Shown here piece after piece: positions 20,006 to 29,781 of a stretch of 64,000 bases of DNA. Numbering within the stretch: the stretch's first letter is position 1; every line of letters begins with the position of its first letter. This DNA is from Ustilago trichophora (Eukaryota > Basidiomycota > Ustilaginomycetes > Ustilaginales > Ustilaginaceae), in contig OOIN01000001.1 of NCBI GenBank assembly GCA_900323505.1, positions 1,798,001-1,862,000 on the forward strand, in the 5' to 3' direction. Made by a program: the position numbers and the translations under genes. A model generated the notes under the pieces. The model searched no databases, was not told the DNA's origin, and saw only the letters and a list, made by a program, of their open reading frames with translations.

Positions 20006-21667
20006 CTACCCCCTGATACCAGCACGATGAATAGCCCATTCCTTCTCGACGAGATGGGTAACTTTTTCAACCGTAGCCATGAGTTTGTTCATATCTCCAC
20101 TCCAAGCGTTGAGGATGTCTGCGTTGCTCTTTCGTTTTTCAAAGTTGACCAAACCTGCCGGTCTGTCCATCTTTGCGAAGATCGTACCGGAACTAACCAG
20201 GTCGGCCAAGGAGGATTCGGATTGGCAAGGTGAAAGATCCAACAGTTCGGAAAGTCGCTTCAGGGTGATTCGTGTATAGTAAGTCGAGATAACTCGGATG
20301 TTGTGTTCCACGACTCGTTTGTGAAGTTCCTCCCATCGATGGTTGCCGTCTTTGACCTGTGGGTTGGCTTGGCCACCATCTGCAGCCTTGGATGCGGCAG
20401 GGGTAGGCGAGAACGTAGCACTCTGTCGAAGCATCGGTCCGTACAGAGTCTCAATCCCCGGCCAGCGCATCAATTCCGGAGTAGTGAAACACTTCAACAA
20501 ATTCCTATGCTCAGGAACCAACTCCAACTCGCCTCCCATCCCTTCAACCCTAGCCATCAAATCACTCTGCTCGTTATCGTACTTGGCCAGAGCCAAAAAC
20601 ACAACAACATTCCTCAACACCTCCCTCTTCCTCTCTTCATCCTCCTTGACCGAGGGTGTATCGTAGATCTCGCGATAGTACTTGCAAATGTCCAAAAACT
20701 TATCCTCCCGCAGAGCGTATTCGATCATGAGACCGTAGTAGCGCAGCTTGAGATCTTGATGCTTGGGATTCTCAAACAACTTGGTGTTGATCTTTTTGCT
20801 GACAATCGCCATTTTGGCCAGGTCGTTGCGTTCGTAGTTGAGTCGCATCTGTTCGAGGATGAACTCGACCTTTTCGCGTCTGTCCATGCTGCCGAAGGTT
20901 TCGACGGCCAGGTCTTGGAGTGCATCGGCGGCTTCGTGGACCTTGTTCTTGGCATACAGCATTTTGGAGAGCAAGAGCGTGACACGGGCTCGTTCAACTT
21001 CGACAAAGATCTTGCCCTCGGTAATGTTTCGGAGAAGCTCGACGATCTTCATCCTGATGTCTTCTGTCACTCCAGCATCACCAATGCGCTTACCGGCATC
21101 CATGAGTTCCAACACTTTTGCGTTTTGAGCACCCACTTTCTCCCGCTCTCGCTCCTCGGCAATCTCCTGACGCTTACGTGCATCCTGAGCTTCTTTAGAC
21201 TCCTTCTTCCCATCTTCCTTTTCCTTCTTTGCCGCCTTTTCAGCCTCCTTCTTGGCCTTTTCAGCAGCAAGATCCTTCATCTCCTCGTCTTTCGCCTCCT
21301 GCTCCCTCCTCCTCTCCTCTTCAGGATCCACCGCGGGGTACAAGAAACACATGACCAGTTGAACCATTCGTGTCGTGGCCATCTTCAACTGACCATGCTT
21401 CTTGCTCAAGCTCGTCACCGTATCCGAGAGCAGGTCCCAGTTGGTCTCTTGAGGGCTAGGAGAGTTCCTCACCAACAGGATGGCGAGAAGCAGCAGGCGG
21501 GTGGTGGAGGTGAGATCGGCAGCATTTCGAGACTTCTTCTCCAAGGCAAACACCTTTTCAAGCGCCAAAGAGAGCTGGTTCGAAGAGGCGAGCGATTGAG
21601 CTTCGGTGATGAGAGTGTCTACCTTGGTGGTAAAGTCTGCTTCCTGCTTCTTTTCTGCGGCTGACAT
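20006..21667 (-). CDS. rpn5: 26S proteasome lid subunit Rpn5 (PSMD12)
   Basis: A 553-aa ORF from an ATG at 21667 (MSAAEKKQE). The frame stays open further upstream but only with non-ATG codons. The conserved core is clear: LLRNITEGKIFVEVERAR, then TFGSMDRREKVEFILEQMRL, then ISTYYTRITLKRLSELLDLS, which is the winged-helix part of the PCI domain near residues 470-500. Rpn5 is a structural lid subunit contacting Rpn11 and the 20S ring. Compared with yeast and human (about 450 aa) it is about 100 aa longer. The extra length is mainly a Lys/Glu-rich insert between the N-terminal helices and the LLRNITEGK helix (nt about 21075-21330). It lies immediately upstream of, and on the same strand as, the Sla2 gene. 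Confidence 0.93.
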   Translation of the reverse strand: MSAAEKKQEADFTTKVDTLITEAQSLASSNQLSLALEKVFALEKKSRNAADLTSTTRLLLLAILLVRNSPSPQETNWDLLSDTVTSLSKKHGQLKMATTRMVQLVMCFLYPAVDPEEERRREQEAKDEEMKDLAAEKAKKEAEKAAKKEKEDGKKESKEAQDARKRQEIAEEREREKVGAQNAKVLELMDAGKRIGDAGVTEDIRMKIVELLRNITEGKIFVEVERARVTLLLSKMLYAKNKVHEAADALQDLAVETFGSMDRREKVEFILEQMRLNYERNDLAKMAIVSKKINTKLFENPKHQDLKLRYYGLMIEYALREDKFLDICKYYREIYDTPSVKEDEERKREVLRNVVVFLALAKYDNEQSDLMARVEGMGGELELVPEHRNLLKCFTTPELMRWPGIETLYGPMLRQSATFSPTPAASKAADGGQANPQVKDGNHRWEELHKRVVEHNIRVISTYYTRITLKRLSELLDLSPCQSESSLADLVSSGTIFAKMDRPAGLVNFEKRKSNADILNAWSGDMNKLMATVEKVTHLVEKEWAIHRAGIRG

Positions 21668-22212
21668 GTTGGCGTGAACCCTACTGGAGGGTGGTGTTGG
21701 TGTTGAAGTGGTGCTGCGATTTGTGGATACCTGTTCAGCGAGTGCGCGGTGGCGATGTGATTGTAACGGCTTCGCAAATCCCGTTCCAAGCGAGTGAAAG
21801 GGCGATGTGAAACTGGAGATGTTCGTGTACAAGATGAGAAGAGAGATGCGGGTTGCAGGTGTTGGTTGTGTGCGTGGGCTTGTGCGGCTGACTGCGAATA
21901 ATTGCCCAAGTGGAGAAGGCGGCGTGGCCTTCGATCACAGTTTCAGCCGAATTTCCACAGTGCTGCTGCGAAATTGCAGCTCAACTCTAGACGCGTCTCA
22001 GCTTGAGCAACGGTCATGATTGGTCAGCGTGTGTCAGCTACCTCTTCTCTCCCCAGCAGCTTCCCACCCTCGCAACTTACAAACATCATACCAACTGAAT
22101 CAGTTGCAAAGAAAAGTGATTCATAAGAAGATCGTTAAAGTATGGAAAGTACATGGATAGTCAAACGACAGAAACAGTAAAGATCAATTGGGGCTTACTC
22201 CCGCCCACTCTA
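21668..22212. other. Rpn5 promoter and Sla2 3' region
   Basis: 545 bp between two minus-strand genes. No specific elements are recognised. Confidence 0.6.
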
Positions 22213-25200
22213 CTAATCCTCCTCCGTAGCATGGTACCCAGCACGACGCATAGCACCGAGCACCCTCCTCGCCTGGGTCAACTCCTTCTCCAACTTGAGC
22301 ACCTCTACCTGCTGTTCCATCTCTTTGACCTTGAACTCGTGTGCCGCCATCTGCGAGTAATCAAAGTCGGCAGCACCGTTGCTCTGCTTGTCAGTGATGG
22401 TCTTGACCTGCTTGACCAAGGCTCTGCATGCATCGGTGACTGCCTTTGCCGCCCGTTCCAGCCTGTCCTGCGTCTTGGACATGAACTCGGCCTTGACCCT
22501 CGACGCAGCCACCACCTGAGCCGTCGCAGCAGACACCTCGTTAGAAGCAACAATGAGCTGCTCAAGAGAGTGCGTTCCCATAATCACACCGTCCGCAGCT
22601 TCGATCAGCATCGTCGTCGCAAATGCAACCGCACGAGCAGCCGAAATGAGACCTTCAGTCCAGCGGTTGTTCTTCTTGTAGAACTGCTGGTTGGTCGACG
22701 ATCCTCTACCCTTGGCAACGATCTCCTGTTGTGACTCGGTAGATGCTTTGATCAAGCCGGCGATGGCACGTGTGATCGCCAACGAAGCTTCCAAAATCGC
22801 ATCGTGCACCTGCAGATCAACCGCAGAGTACTTGTTGTGATCCCTGGGCCTCGAAAGCAGAGCCTGCAGCTTGGCAGTAGCAGCATCAATAGCAGAAGCA
22901 GCGTTCATCATCTCGCGCTCTACAATGTCACCGATATCGCCGTTGGCATTGGCGAGCATAGTGTTGCCAGCCTTGACCATGGTCTCGACAACACTGTTGA
23001 GGTTGGCAAATGCCGAACGGGCTTCCATGTTCTGGCGTGCAACAACATCGCGACGCTGGGCAGGGGCGACACCGGCCAAACGGTACGACTGGAGGTTGCT
23101 GAAAAAGCGCAGAAGGACGTTACCAGTCTCGCGACCAGTGCCGATGAGCTTGTCAGCAGCATCATCGCTCTGTGCCAGACGGGTGATGCCCTTGGTGCTG
23201 GTGAGGGTATCGCTGATGGTCTGGGCAAGCTGATTGGCGCGCTTGATGACTTCGACGTGCTCGCCGCCGACTTCACCGGAAAGGTAGAGCGAAAAGACGG
23301 TGGCAAACTCGTTGGTGGAGGTGGTGCCCTTTTCGATCATCGACAGAACGTACTCGGGAGTGGCGGTGGTGTTGCCAGTGCCAGAAGGCGACTCGAGCTC
23401 GTAAAGAGCATCGTCGACCTTGTCGACGCATGCCTGGAGGATCGAATCGATGATGGCATTGAGCTTTTTGGTGTTGTCGAGGATGAGAGTGTCGATTTGA
23501 GCGTTGACTGCCTGGTCGTTTGCACCCTGGTCGAGCTGCATATCGGTGAGTTGCTTGATGGTAGCATCCATGCCCTCCTGCATGATGGCCAACTCTGCAT
23601 CCTTCTCGTCACGGATGCGTGCGAGCTCAGCATCACGAGCATCGAGCTCCATACGCTTCTCACGCAACGAGTCCTCGAGCTCGGCGATCTGGCGGTTGAG
23701 CGTCGACATCATACCCGAGAGTTCGGAGCTCTTGGCGCGTGTAGCATCCTCGGCACGCTCATTGGCAAACATGAGATCGCGCTTGAGTCGATCAAACTCC
23801 TCCTTCTGGCTGGCCTTGATCCTGTCCAGATCGAAACGCGCACGGTCACGCTCGCGGATCATATCGGCAAGCTCGAGATTCTTGGCCTTGACATCGCGCT
23901 CCATGCGTTCCATCTTGTCGACGGCCTCTTGAGCACTGCCAGCTTTGATCTGCATCTGCTTATACTTGCCGAGCATCTCGAGGTGCTCGGATCGGAGCTG
24001 AGAGTAGAGCTTGGCGAGCGCCTCGTACTTGTTGCGCCAGAGCGTGACCTGGTCTTGGAGCTGCTTGATGATTTCATCCTTGCCCTGCATCTGGGCGCCA
24101 AAGTTTTGGCCAATGTTGGCAAGTTCGGTCTCGAGCGCCTTGACACGTCGGTCGTACTGCTCGAGCATGAGCTGGTCACGCTCGTACTGTCCACGCATGG
24201 CCAGAATCTCGCGCTCGAGCTCGGCAAGTCGGCCGCCCTGCATCTGGTCCATCTGGGCGCGCATGAGCTGCTCTTGGGCGAGACGTTGCTGCTCGGCCTG
24301 CTGACGCTGTTGCTCCTCGAAATCGCGCTGTTGCTTGGCGGCGAGGTCGGCCTGTCGTTGCCTCTCGGCTTCCTCCTGTGCCTTGAGGGCAGCCTGCTTG
24401 TCCTCGTACTGCTTGAGCAAGCGGGCCTGTTCATCAATCTCGGCCTGGGACGGACCAGGTTCCGGCGTTGGTGCCTTGGGCGTCTGGCGTGGTGGTGGAA
24501 GGTACCCCTCCTCAGGCAGCTCGAAGAGGTTGGGAGGGTCGTGATTGAGCTTGGGGACGTTGATGAGTGAGGTGAGGTATTTGAGGTTGGCGCATTCGTA
24601 GTAGAATTTGCGGAGATGGTGGTGCTGCGAGTCGTATCGCTCTCGCAATGGCTGGAGAGCGTCACTGGCATCGGTGCGTCGGTGCATGGCGCGAAGCATG
24701 GAAGTGAGGAACTTGTACATACCGTAGCTCTCCTTGACGAGAGGCACAAGCGCCGAGATACGGCACTCGTTGTTGGCCGAGCCGCGGAAGTGGGCAAAGA
24801 CAAGCTTCTGGAACTGCTCGATCTGGTCCTGGAGGTTCATGAGGTCCATGATGGTCTCGTATCCCTCGTCAGGGTTGTCGATGTTCTTGAGCGAGATATA
24901 CTCTTCGTACTCGAAAAGACCGTTGAACTCCTTGTGGTGACGGTGGAAACGAAGCTTGGCGAGGATAAAGTTGACGTAGGCACGAATGAGCGAGCCGTAG
25001 CCACGCATGCTATCGGCACCAACGGTGCGTGCACAAGTCTCGAACCATCCGATCTGTGCCTGTGCCTCCTTGAGAACAACCTGGTGTCCCTCCTGGAGAA
25101 CCTTGTGGACGAGGATGAGCGCCTTGAAGGTTTGCACCTCATCGCTGAGAATAGGCTGCACACGAAGACCGGTCCAGATGGACTGAGATGTGCGGTAGTC

Positions 25201-25353
25201 CCAGGTGTAAACGATGCATTTGCGGACGTGCTTTTGCTTGGGAGCGGATTCCTCGTTGCTGGTGGCTTTCTTGATGTGAATGGAAAGTTCGGATTCGGCC
25301 TTGTCACGGTCGACGGGCCGCGTGGGCATGTGCTGATCGTCGAAGCGGGCCAT
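22213..25353 (-). CDS. sla2: Endocytic adaptor Sla2/End4 (HIP1 family)
   Basis: A 1046-aa single-exon ORF from an ATG at 25353. The order is an N-terminal ANTH domain (about residues 15-280; KHVRKCIVYTWDYRTSQSIW, then ILVHKVLQEGHQ), a Pro-rich linker near 290, a long coiled coil with Gln/Glu/Arg repeats (about 305-620), and a C-terminal I/LWEQ (THATCH) actin-binding domain (about 800-1030; TEGLISAARAVAFATTMLIE, IVASNEVSAATAQVVAASRV). Sla2 links PIP2 membranes and clathrin coats to actin at endocytic sites and is needed for polar growth. The length is close to yeast Sla2 (968 aa). In ascomycetes SLA2 flanks the MAT locus; here it lies about 8 kb from the b homeodomain genes. Confidence 0.96.
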   Translation of the reverse strand: MARFDDQHMPTRPVDRDKAESELSIHIKKATSNEESAPKQKHVRKCIVYTWDYRTSQSIWTGLRVQPILSDEVQTFKALILVHKVLQEGHQVVLKEAQAQIGWFETCARTVGADSMRGYGSLIRAYVNFILAKLRFHRHHKEFNGLFEYEEYISLKNIDNPDEGYETIMDLMNLQDQIEQFQKLVFAHFRGSANNECRISALVPLVKESYGMYKFLTSMLRAMHRRTDASDALQPLRERYDSQHHHLRKFYYECANLKYLTSLINVPKLNHDPPNLFELPEEGYLPPPRQTPKAPTPEPGPSQAEIDEQARLLKQYEDKQAALKAQEEAERQRQADLAAKQQRDFEEQQRQQAEQQRLAQEQLMRAQMDQMQGGRLAELEREILAMRGQYERDQLMLEQYDRRVKALETELANIGQNFGAQMQGKDEIIKQLQDQVTLWRNKYEALAKLYSQLRSEHLEMLGKYKQMQIKAGSAQEAVDKMERMERDVKAKNLELADMIRERDRARFDLDRIKASQKEEFDRLKRDLMFANERAEDATRAKSSELSGMMSTLNRQIAELEDSLREKRMELDARDAELARIRDEKDAELAIMQEGMDATIKQLTDMQLDQGANDQAVNAQIDTLILDNTKKLNAIIDSILQACVDKVDDALYELESPSGTGNTTATPEYVLSMIEKGTTSTNEFATVFSLYLSGEVGGEHVEVIKRANQLAQTISDTLTSTKGITRLAQSDDAADKLIGTGRETGNVLLRFFSNLQSYRLAGVAPAQRRDVVARQNMEARSAFANLNSVVETMVKAGNTMLANANGDIGDIVEREMMNAASAIDAATAKLQALLSRPRDHNKYSAVDLQVHDAILEASLAITRAIAGLIKASTESQQEIVAKGRGSSTNQQFYKKNNRWTEGLISAARAVAFATTMLIEAADGVIMGTHSLEQLIVASNEVSAATAQVVAASRVKAEFMSKTQDRLERAAKAVTDACRALVKQVKTITDKQSNGAADFDYSQMAAHEFKVKEMEQQVEVLKLEKELTQARRVLGAMRRAGYHATEED

Positions 25354-25519
25354 GGTTGATATCCAGCCGGCTTGCTATGATGGATGGGTGATGGAGGGAG
25401 AGAAAGGATACGGAAGAAGGACGACCGGACAAGCGAAGTGGAGAGAGACAGAAGGAGACGCCGGCCCGCTTTGAGTGAGTGAGAAGGCAGAGGTGGGGAG
25501 AATAAGGGTCGAACGCAGA

Positions 25520-25547
25520 CACGCACACACGCACACACACACACACA
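25520..25547. repeat. CA-rich dinucleotide microsatellite
   Basis: Interrupted CACGCACACA type repeat ending in a pure CA run, in the sla2 leader region. Confidence 0.85.
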
Positions 25548-26456
25548 GAAGCAGTGTGACGGATGATCCGATGCGATGGCAAGGGACAGGCACACAGCAA
25601 TCGTGAGCGCACGAGGCAACTTACAAGGGAAGCAGATCGGTGCTCTTCGGTGCGGCTGGACTGTGAAGCGAAGAAAAAGGGTCGTTCCAAGCCAAAAGGC
25701 ACTCTTCGGAGAGCATCGAGCGGAGTACACCACTGTAATCACACACTTCTCTCTCACCTCTGCTAGAGACAGAGGCACATAGACAGAGGCTGTGCTGTGC
25801 GCTGACGAACGCCGGTCGAGCCACGAGTCAAAAATCTCAAAGTGGAGCTTGCTGCATTTTTTTCTCGAGCTTGAGGATGTAAGATCGCATCTTTCTCAAA
25901 GCAACTTTTTGTTCGAGCCCCTCTCTCGAAACTCTACACAAAAAGCTCAACAACGAAGGCGGTGCAACCGGAGCGGCGCGCAAGCACCCTGGCAGGACAG
26001 CGGAGTGAAAGAGCAACACACTCTGCAGCAGTCAGGGCCCACAAAATTGGATTTGTACAGTACGCCATGCACAGCCGGCATCAAAGCGGGGGTTCTGGGA
26101 GAGGGCGCTCCAACCTCATGTCACACAGGAAAGGAGACAAACACAAACCCTTTTGTTCATGTTGGCCAACTGACTTCAATTTTAAGGCTTCTTGGTTGGA
26201 AGTTAGCGACTTTGACCCCTATTTCGCCCTGAGAGACTTTTTTCCTGGACAATATTTCTCGGCGTATCCTCGCCAAGACCTCCTCGCCTGTCACTCGCGC
26301 TCTCCACGGCATCTCGTGCATGGCTTCCTCTCTGCCTCGTCCTTCCCACTGCCTCCATCACTCCAAAGTGGCACCTACCTCTTCGCCACCATCCGAATCT
26401 TGGCATTGTCATTTTATCGCCTGCGATCCAAAGAAGTGGTTATCGTTGGAGCTGCA

Positions 26457-26463
26457 TATAAAA
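26457..26463 (+). promoter_or_regulatory. TATA-like element upstream of palI
   Basis: TATAAAA in the context GCATATAAAAGC, about 260 bp before the palI ATG and followed by a C/T-rich leader. Confidence 0.45.
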
Positions 26464-26721
26464 GCAGCAAGGATTGGTTTCTAGAAGCAAAGCGCCTGGC
26501 TCCTGCTGCACTCTCTACACCATTCAACATCTCTCCTTCCCCGCGCTTTCCGCTGCACACCACTTTGCATCTCGTCCTCCGCACCACGCTCGGTCCTCTC
26601 CACGCCACTCAGAGTAGCCATCCATCCGCTGTCAGCATACACTGGTCAGCACGTCTTCTAGACACCGGCTGTCCTCACCGTTCACGAGGTTGTCGCCGTC
26701 GTCGCCGTCGTCGTCGTCGTC

Positions 26722-28659
26722 ATGATTCGTCCAGCTACCCCCGGCACCCTCCTCACCTTGGTGGCGGCCATCTTGCTCGGCCTCGTCACCATCTCGACTC
26801 CCATCATCAAGTCCATCTACTTCCTCGAAGCTACCATCGGCGGCAGTGGCTCCCAGAGAGGTCAGCTAGCTCGTTTCGGTGCACTCGGTTACTGCATCGG
26901 AGACACTTGCAGCAGTCCCACCCTCGGCTACTCTTTCGACCCCAACCAGCTCCTCGGCATTCAAGTCATCTCTGGCAGATACACCACCGCCGTCATCAAA
27001 GGTCTCACCTACACTCTCGTCCTCCACCCCGTCGCACTCGCCTTTGCTGTCGTCTCGGTCCTCCTCGGGCTCATCTCGCACTGTCGCGAGCTCTCCACCA
27101 ACTGCTTCGGCACCTTTGTCACCGGCATTGGCGCTTTCATCACCATCGTAGCCTTTGGTCTCGATCTCGCGCTCTTCATCATCGCCAAGAAGCGCATCAA
27201 CTCGATCAATGGCGCTTCCGCAGAGCTCGGCATGGCCATTTGGATGACCTTGGCAGCATGGATTCTCATGTTCCTCGCAGGTTGCGCCTTCAGTTGTGGT
27301 ATCTGCAGTCGTAGGAAGCGCAACCGTGTCAAGGACTCGCATCTGCCTCCCGACACCTATGGAGCTCGCCCCGCTGCACCCATGCAGGACCGCTATGGCG
27401 AGCAGATGCGCATGGACGCCCTCGACGCCGAAGCCGACAGGAAGCGCAGACAGGCTACGTTGGATCGAAAGAACAACAGGCGCGAAGACCTTCCCAAGTT
27501 TGCCGAATACGAGACCGAGTACGAGGTGCCGCTCAAAAACGACTACGATGACGGTGCCTACGAGAACGGAGCTAGCCACAACCAGCCTGGACTTGCTTAC
27601 TCGACCAACAGCAATGTCGCCCGTGCAGGCGCCGCCGGTGTCGGTGCAGCTGTCGGAGGATCCGTCATCAACGGTGTTGGTCAGGGTTACGGAAGGAGAC
27701 AGGCACAGGCAAGCCGCGCTGAAGATTTCTCCAGCTCGCCGCCCATGCTCAACAACTCGGCCGGTTACGGTGCACACAACTTAGCCGCACAGAGGCAGAA
27801 CACCATGTCTTCTGTCGGCGGCAATGCCAGTGGTATGCCTCAGCCCTCGAGCATGTCTAATGCTCGAAGTGAGGCCACCTACATTCCCGGAGTCGGTCCT
27901 CAACCTTTCCGCGAAGACTCGCTCACCCCAGCACCTCGTCCTTATCCTCAAGTTTCGTCTCCTCCACCCATGCCTGACTACTCGCATCACCAACAGTACG
28001 AATCGCAGTCTCAGCCACAGTACGATGCATATGGCAACGTGATCCCCTCTTCAGCTGCACAGGGCGGAAGCCACTTCACCCAGCCCGGCGGTGCACGTCG
28101 TCAGCCCACAGGCGAGTACGGTCACCCCACCGAATACTCTGGTGCAACCTTTGGCCCTTCTTCGTCCGGATTCCTGCCTCATTCGAATGACGCGGCAGCC
28201 GCCAATGGAGGCTCGCGCATGCGCGGACCCCGAAACCTCCCCGTCATCCCACAGCATGAGACGGCTGAGCCAGAAGAGATCGTCTACGGTGGAGCCGCCG
28301 CACCCGCCGACCGTCGCCAAGGCACCATTGACGACGGCTTTGGTCTTGCCTCTGTCGCCCACGGCTCCTCCCAACCACACGAAACATCCCACGAGACAGC
28401 ATACGACCACTATGCATCCTCCGCATACGACCACCAGCAACAGCAACAACAACAGCAGCAGCAGCAGCAGCAATACCACTCTTATTACCCGGAAGCAGGC
28501 GAAGCATCGTCTTCTGCAGCTGGGCAAGGCTACCATCACCAAGATGCAAGCCACTATGATGACTATCAAAGTAGTGCCGGACCTCCAGGCTACGACAGCG
28601 TAGCGGGCGGTGGATCGGCAGCGTACCAACACAACCATTATCCACATGAAAAGTCTTAA
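26722..28659 (+). CDS. palI: pH-response regulator PalI/Rim9 (SUR7/PalI family)
   Basis: A 645-aa ORF from an ATG at 26722. Four membrane segments are visible at about residues 9-30, 95-119, 130-154 and 169-194. The first extracellular loop carries the family motif LGYCIGDTCSSPTLGY (residues 55-70), and a dibasic CSRRKR follows the last segment. The C-terminal two thirds are cytosolic, disordered, rich in Gln, Tyr, Ser and Pro, with a 13-Gln run near residues 572-584. PalI/Rim9 helps place the PalH/Rim21 sensor at the plasma membrane in the alkaline-pH (Rim/Pal) pathway. Membrane topology and the long tail match basidiomycete PalI proteins. The SUR7 side of the superfamily is less likely given the length. 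Confidence 0.88.
   Translation: MIRPATPGTLLTLVAAILLGLVTISTPIIKSIYFLEATIGGSGSQRGQLARFGALGYCIGDTCSSPTLGYSFDPNQLLGIQVISGRYTTAVIKGLTYTLVLHPVALAFAVVSVLLGLISHCRELSTNCFGTFVTGIGAFITIVAFGLDLALFIIAKKRINSINGASAELGMAIWMTLAAWILMFLAGCAFSCGICSRRKRNRVKDSHLPPDTYGARPAAPMQDRYGEQMRMDALDAEADRKRRQATLDRKNNRREDLPKFAEYETEYEVPLKNDYDDGAYENGASHNQPGLAYSTNSNVARAGAAGVGAAVGGSVINGVGQGYGRRQAQASRAEDFSSSPPMLNNSAGYGAHNLAAQRQNTMSSVGGNASGMPQPSSMSNARSEATYIPGVGPQPFREDSLTPAPRPYPQVSSPPPMPDYSHHQQYESQSQPQYDAYGNVIPSSAAQGGSHFTQPGGARRQPTGEYGHPTEYSGATFGPSSSGFLPHSNDAAAANGGSRMRGPRNLPVIPQHETAEPEEIVYGGAAAPADRRQGTIDDGFGLASVAHGSSQPHETSHETAYDHYASSAYDHQQQQQQQQQQQQQYHSYYPEAGEASSSAAGQGYHHQDASHYDDYQSSAGPPGYDSVAGGGSAAYQHNHYPHEKS
28435..28473 (+). repeat. 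CAG/CAA repeat coding for polyglutamine
   Basis: 13 consecutive Gln codons of mixed CAG and CAA inside the palI tail. Confidence 0.95.
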
Positions 28660-28959
28660 ATGTGCTACTCTCCTAAAAAGGCTCCCCCTATCCCCGTGAT
28701 CTTGTAGTTTTTGTGCCATTTGTATAAAGGTATTCCTCACATTGGGGACGCTGAGGGGGAGGTTGTAATGAACAATCTGATTTCGCAGACAATGCAGCGT
28801 GTGAAAGTCTTGCCTCTCGGCAAAGTTGTGTAGAACGACACACCTAGGAAGCAGTCGAGTCTGAACCGACACTAGCATTTGGAAACCAAGCGGAAATACA
28901 AGGAGGAACATGAATTTGACATGCAAGCTAATCTGAGCTGCTCAAAACAAAGATTGCTA
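28660..28959. other. Convergent 3' regions of palI and the voltage-sensor-like gene
   Basis: 300 bp. Nothing specific is seen. Confidence 0.6.
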
Positions 28960-29781
28960 TTACAACTCGTCATCATCTGCATCGAACAAAGGTGCTCTCT
29001 CCTCTTCACCTATCCTAATCCTATCTCTTGCCATTGCACCTTCATCTTCCAGATCCAAATCTAACGAGTAAGGTCTGTTACCGATTTCGATTCGGGTTGG
29101 TCTGCTGGTGACGTTGCTTCCACTCCTACGCACGATGGAGACCAGTCGAAGGGCTTGCACGACATTTCGACCGATAAGGAGGATTGAATCGAGTAGTTCT
29201 TCTCCCTTTCCGGATCGTCCGCTTCTGCTTGGTGCGTTCGAGTCGTCGTCGTCACCGGGATAGGGGTATGTCGGACCGCGGCGGAAAGGTGAACATTCGT
29301 GATGGAAAAATATGACCAAAAGTGTGATGGCACACAACAAGACTAGGCCCAAATCGACAACGTTGTAGGTGCTCTTCCAGAACTGCTTGCCGAATGCTAG
29401 CAGTCGAATTCCTACCTCGGCGATCAGCAGAAGATTGATCGCTAGTTCGAGACCGTAAAACAAAGTGCCGGGACAGTCAGAGGTAAGACTGATGACAACG
29501 GTTAGGAGCGATGCTAGGGCCATTCCTGCGTAGAACCAAAGATAGGCGCTACTGTGGACAAATCTGTTCGCTACGCCTTTGAGGATTTCATCGCGAGAGA
29601 GGAAGTAGTGCGATCGAGAGGGTGTGGGATGCGATCCGTCGTCGGTTGCTACTCGAGAGTAAGGTCCGGATCCAAATACGTTCTGATCGTAGACTGTCCC
29701 TACACCGATGGAGACCTCTCGTGGTGCTCCTCCACCATTACCACCGCCATTTCCATTCGATGTAGGATAAGGCGTAGTCAT
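28960..29781 (-). CDS. Small membrane protein with voltage-sensor-like (S1-S4) domain
   Basis: 273 aa from the first in-frame ATG at 29781. The frame is open upstream to about 30156 but only from a TTG, so an upstream exon cannot be excluded. After a Gly/Asn-rich N-terminus there are four membrane segments: S1 about 77-99, S2 105-128 (with Glu122 and Arg126), S3 138-160 (with Asp143) and S4 197-219 with Arg205, Arg212, Arg218 and Arg219. Acidic residues in S2/S3 and regularly spaced Arg in S4 are the layout of a voltage-sensing domain. No pore helices follow; the protein ends in an acidic tail. It could be a proton channel of the Hv type or a regulatory VSD protein, but the S4 spacing (7 and 6 residues) differs from the RxxRxxR of Hv1. 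The function is therefore open. It is divergent from nat1. Confidence 0.7.
   Translation of the reverse strand: MTTPYPTSNGNGGGNGGGAPREVSIGVGTVYDQNVFGSGPYSRVATDDGSHPTPSRSHYFLSRDEILKGVANRFVHSSAYLWFYAGMALASLLTVVISLTSDCPGTLFYGLELAINLLLIAEVGIRLLAFGKQFWKSTYNVVDLGLVLLCAITLLVIFFHHECSPFRRGPTYPYPGDDDDSNAPSRSGRSGKGEELLDSILLIGRNVVQALRLVSIVRRSGSNVTSRPTRIEIGNRPYSLDLDLEDEGAMARDRIRIGEEERAPLFDADDDEL

Larger units (their letters stand above)
25354..26721. other. Divergent promoter region between sla2 and palI
   Basis: 1.37 kb. It contains a CA microsatellite near sla2, a TACAGTA motif at 26056-26062 and a TATA-like element at 26457. No conserved coding frame is seen. Confidence 0.6.

Noticed and set aside
20303..21664. 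Long plus-strand open frame (453 codons) opposite rpn5
   Set aside because: It mirrors the codon bias of rpn5 and has no conserved motif.
22804..24570. Plus-strand open frame (588 codons) opposite sla2
   Set aside because: Leu/Glu-rich translation is a shadow of the coiled-coil coding region on the other strand.
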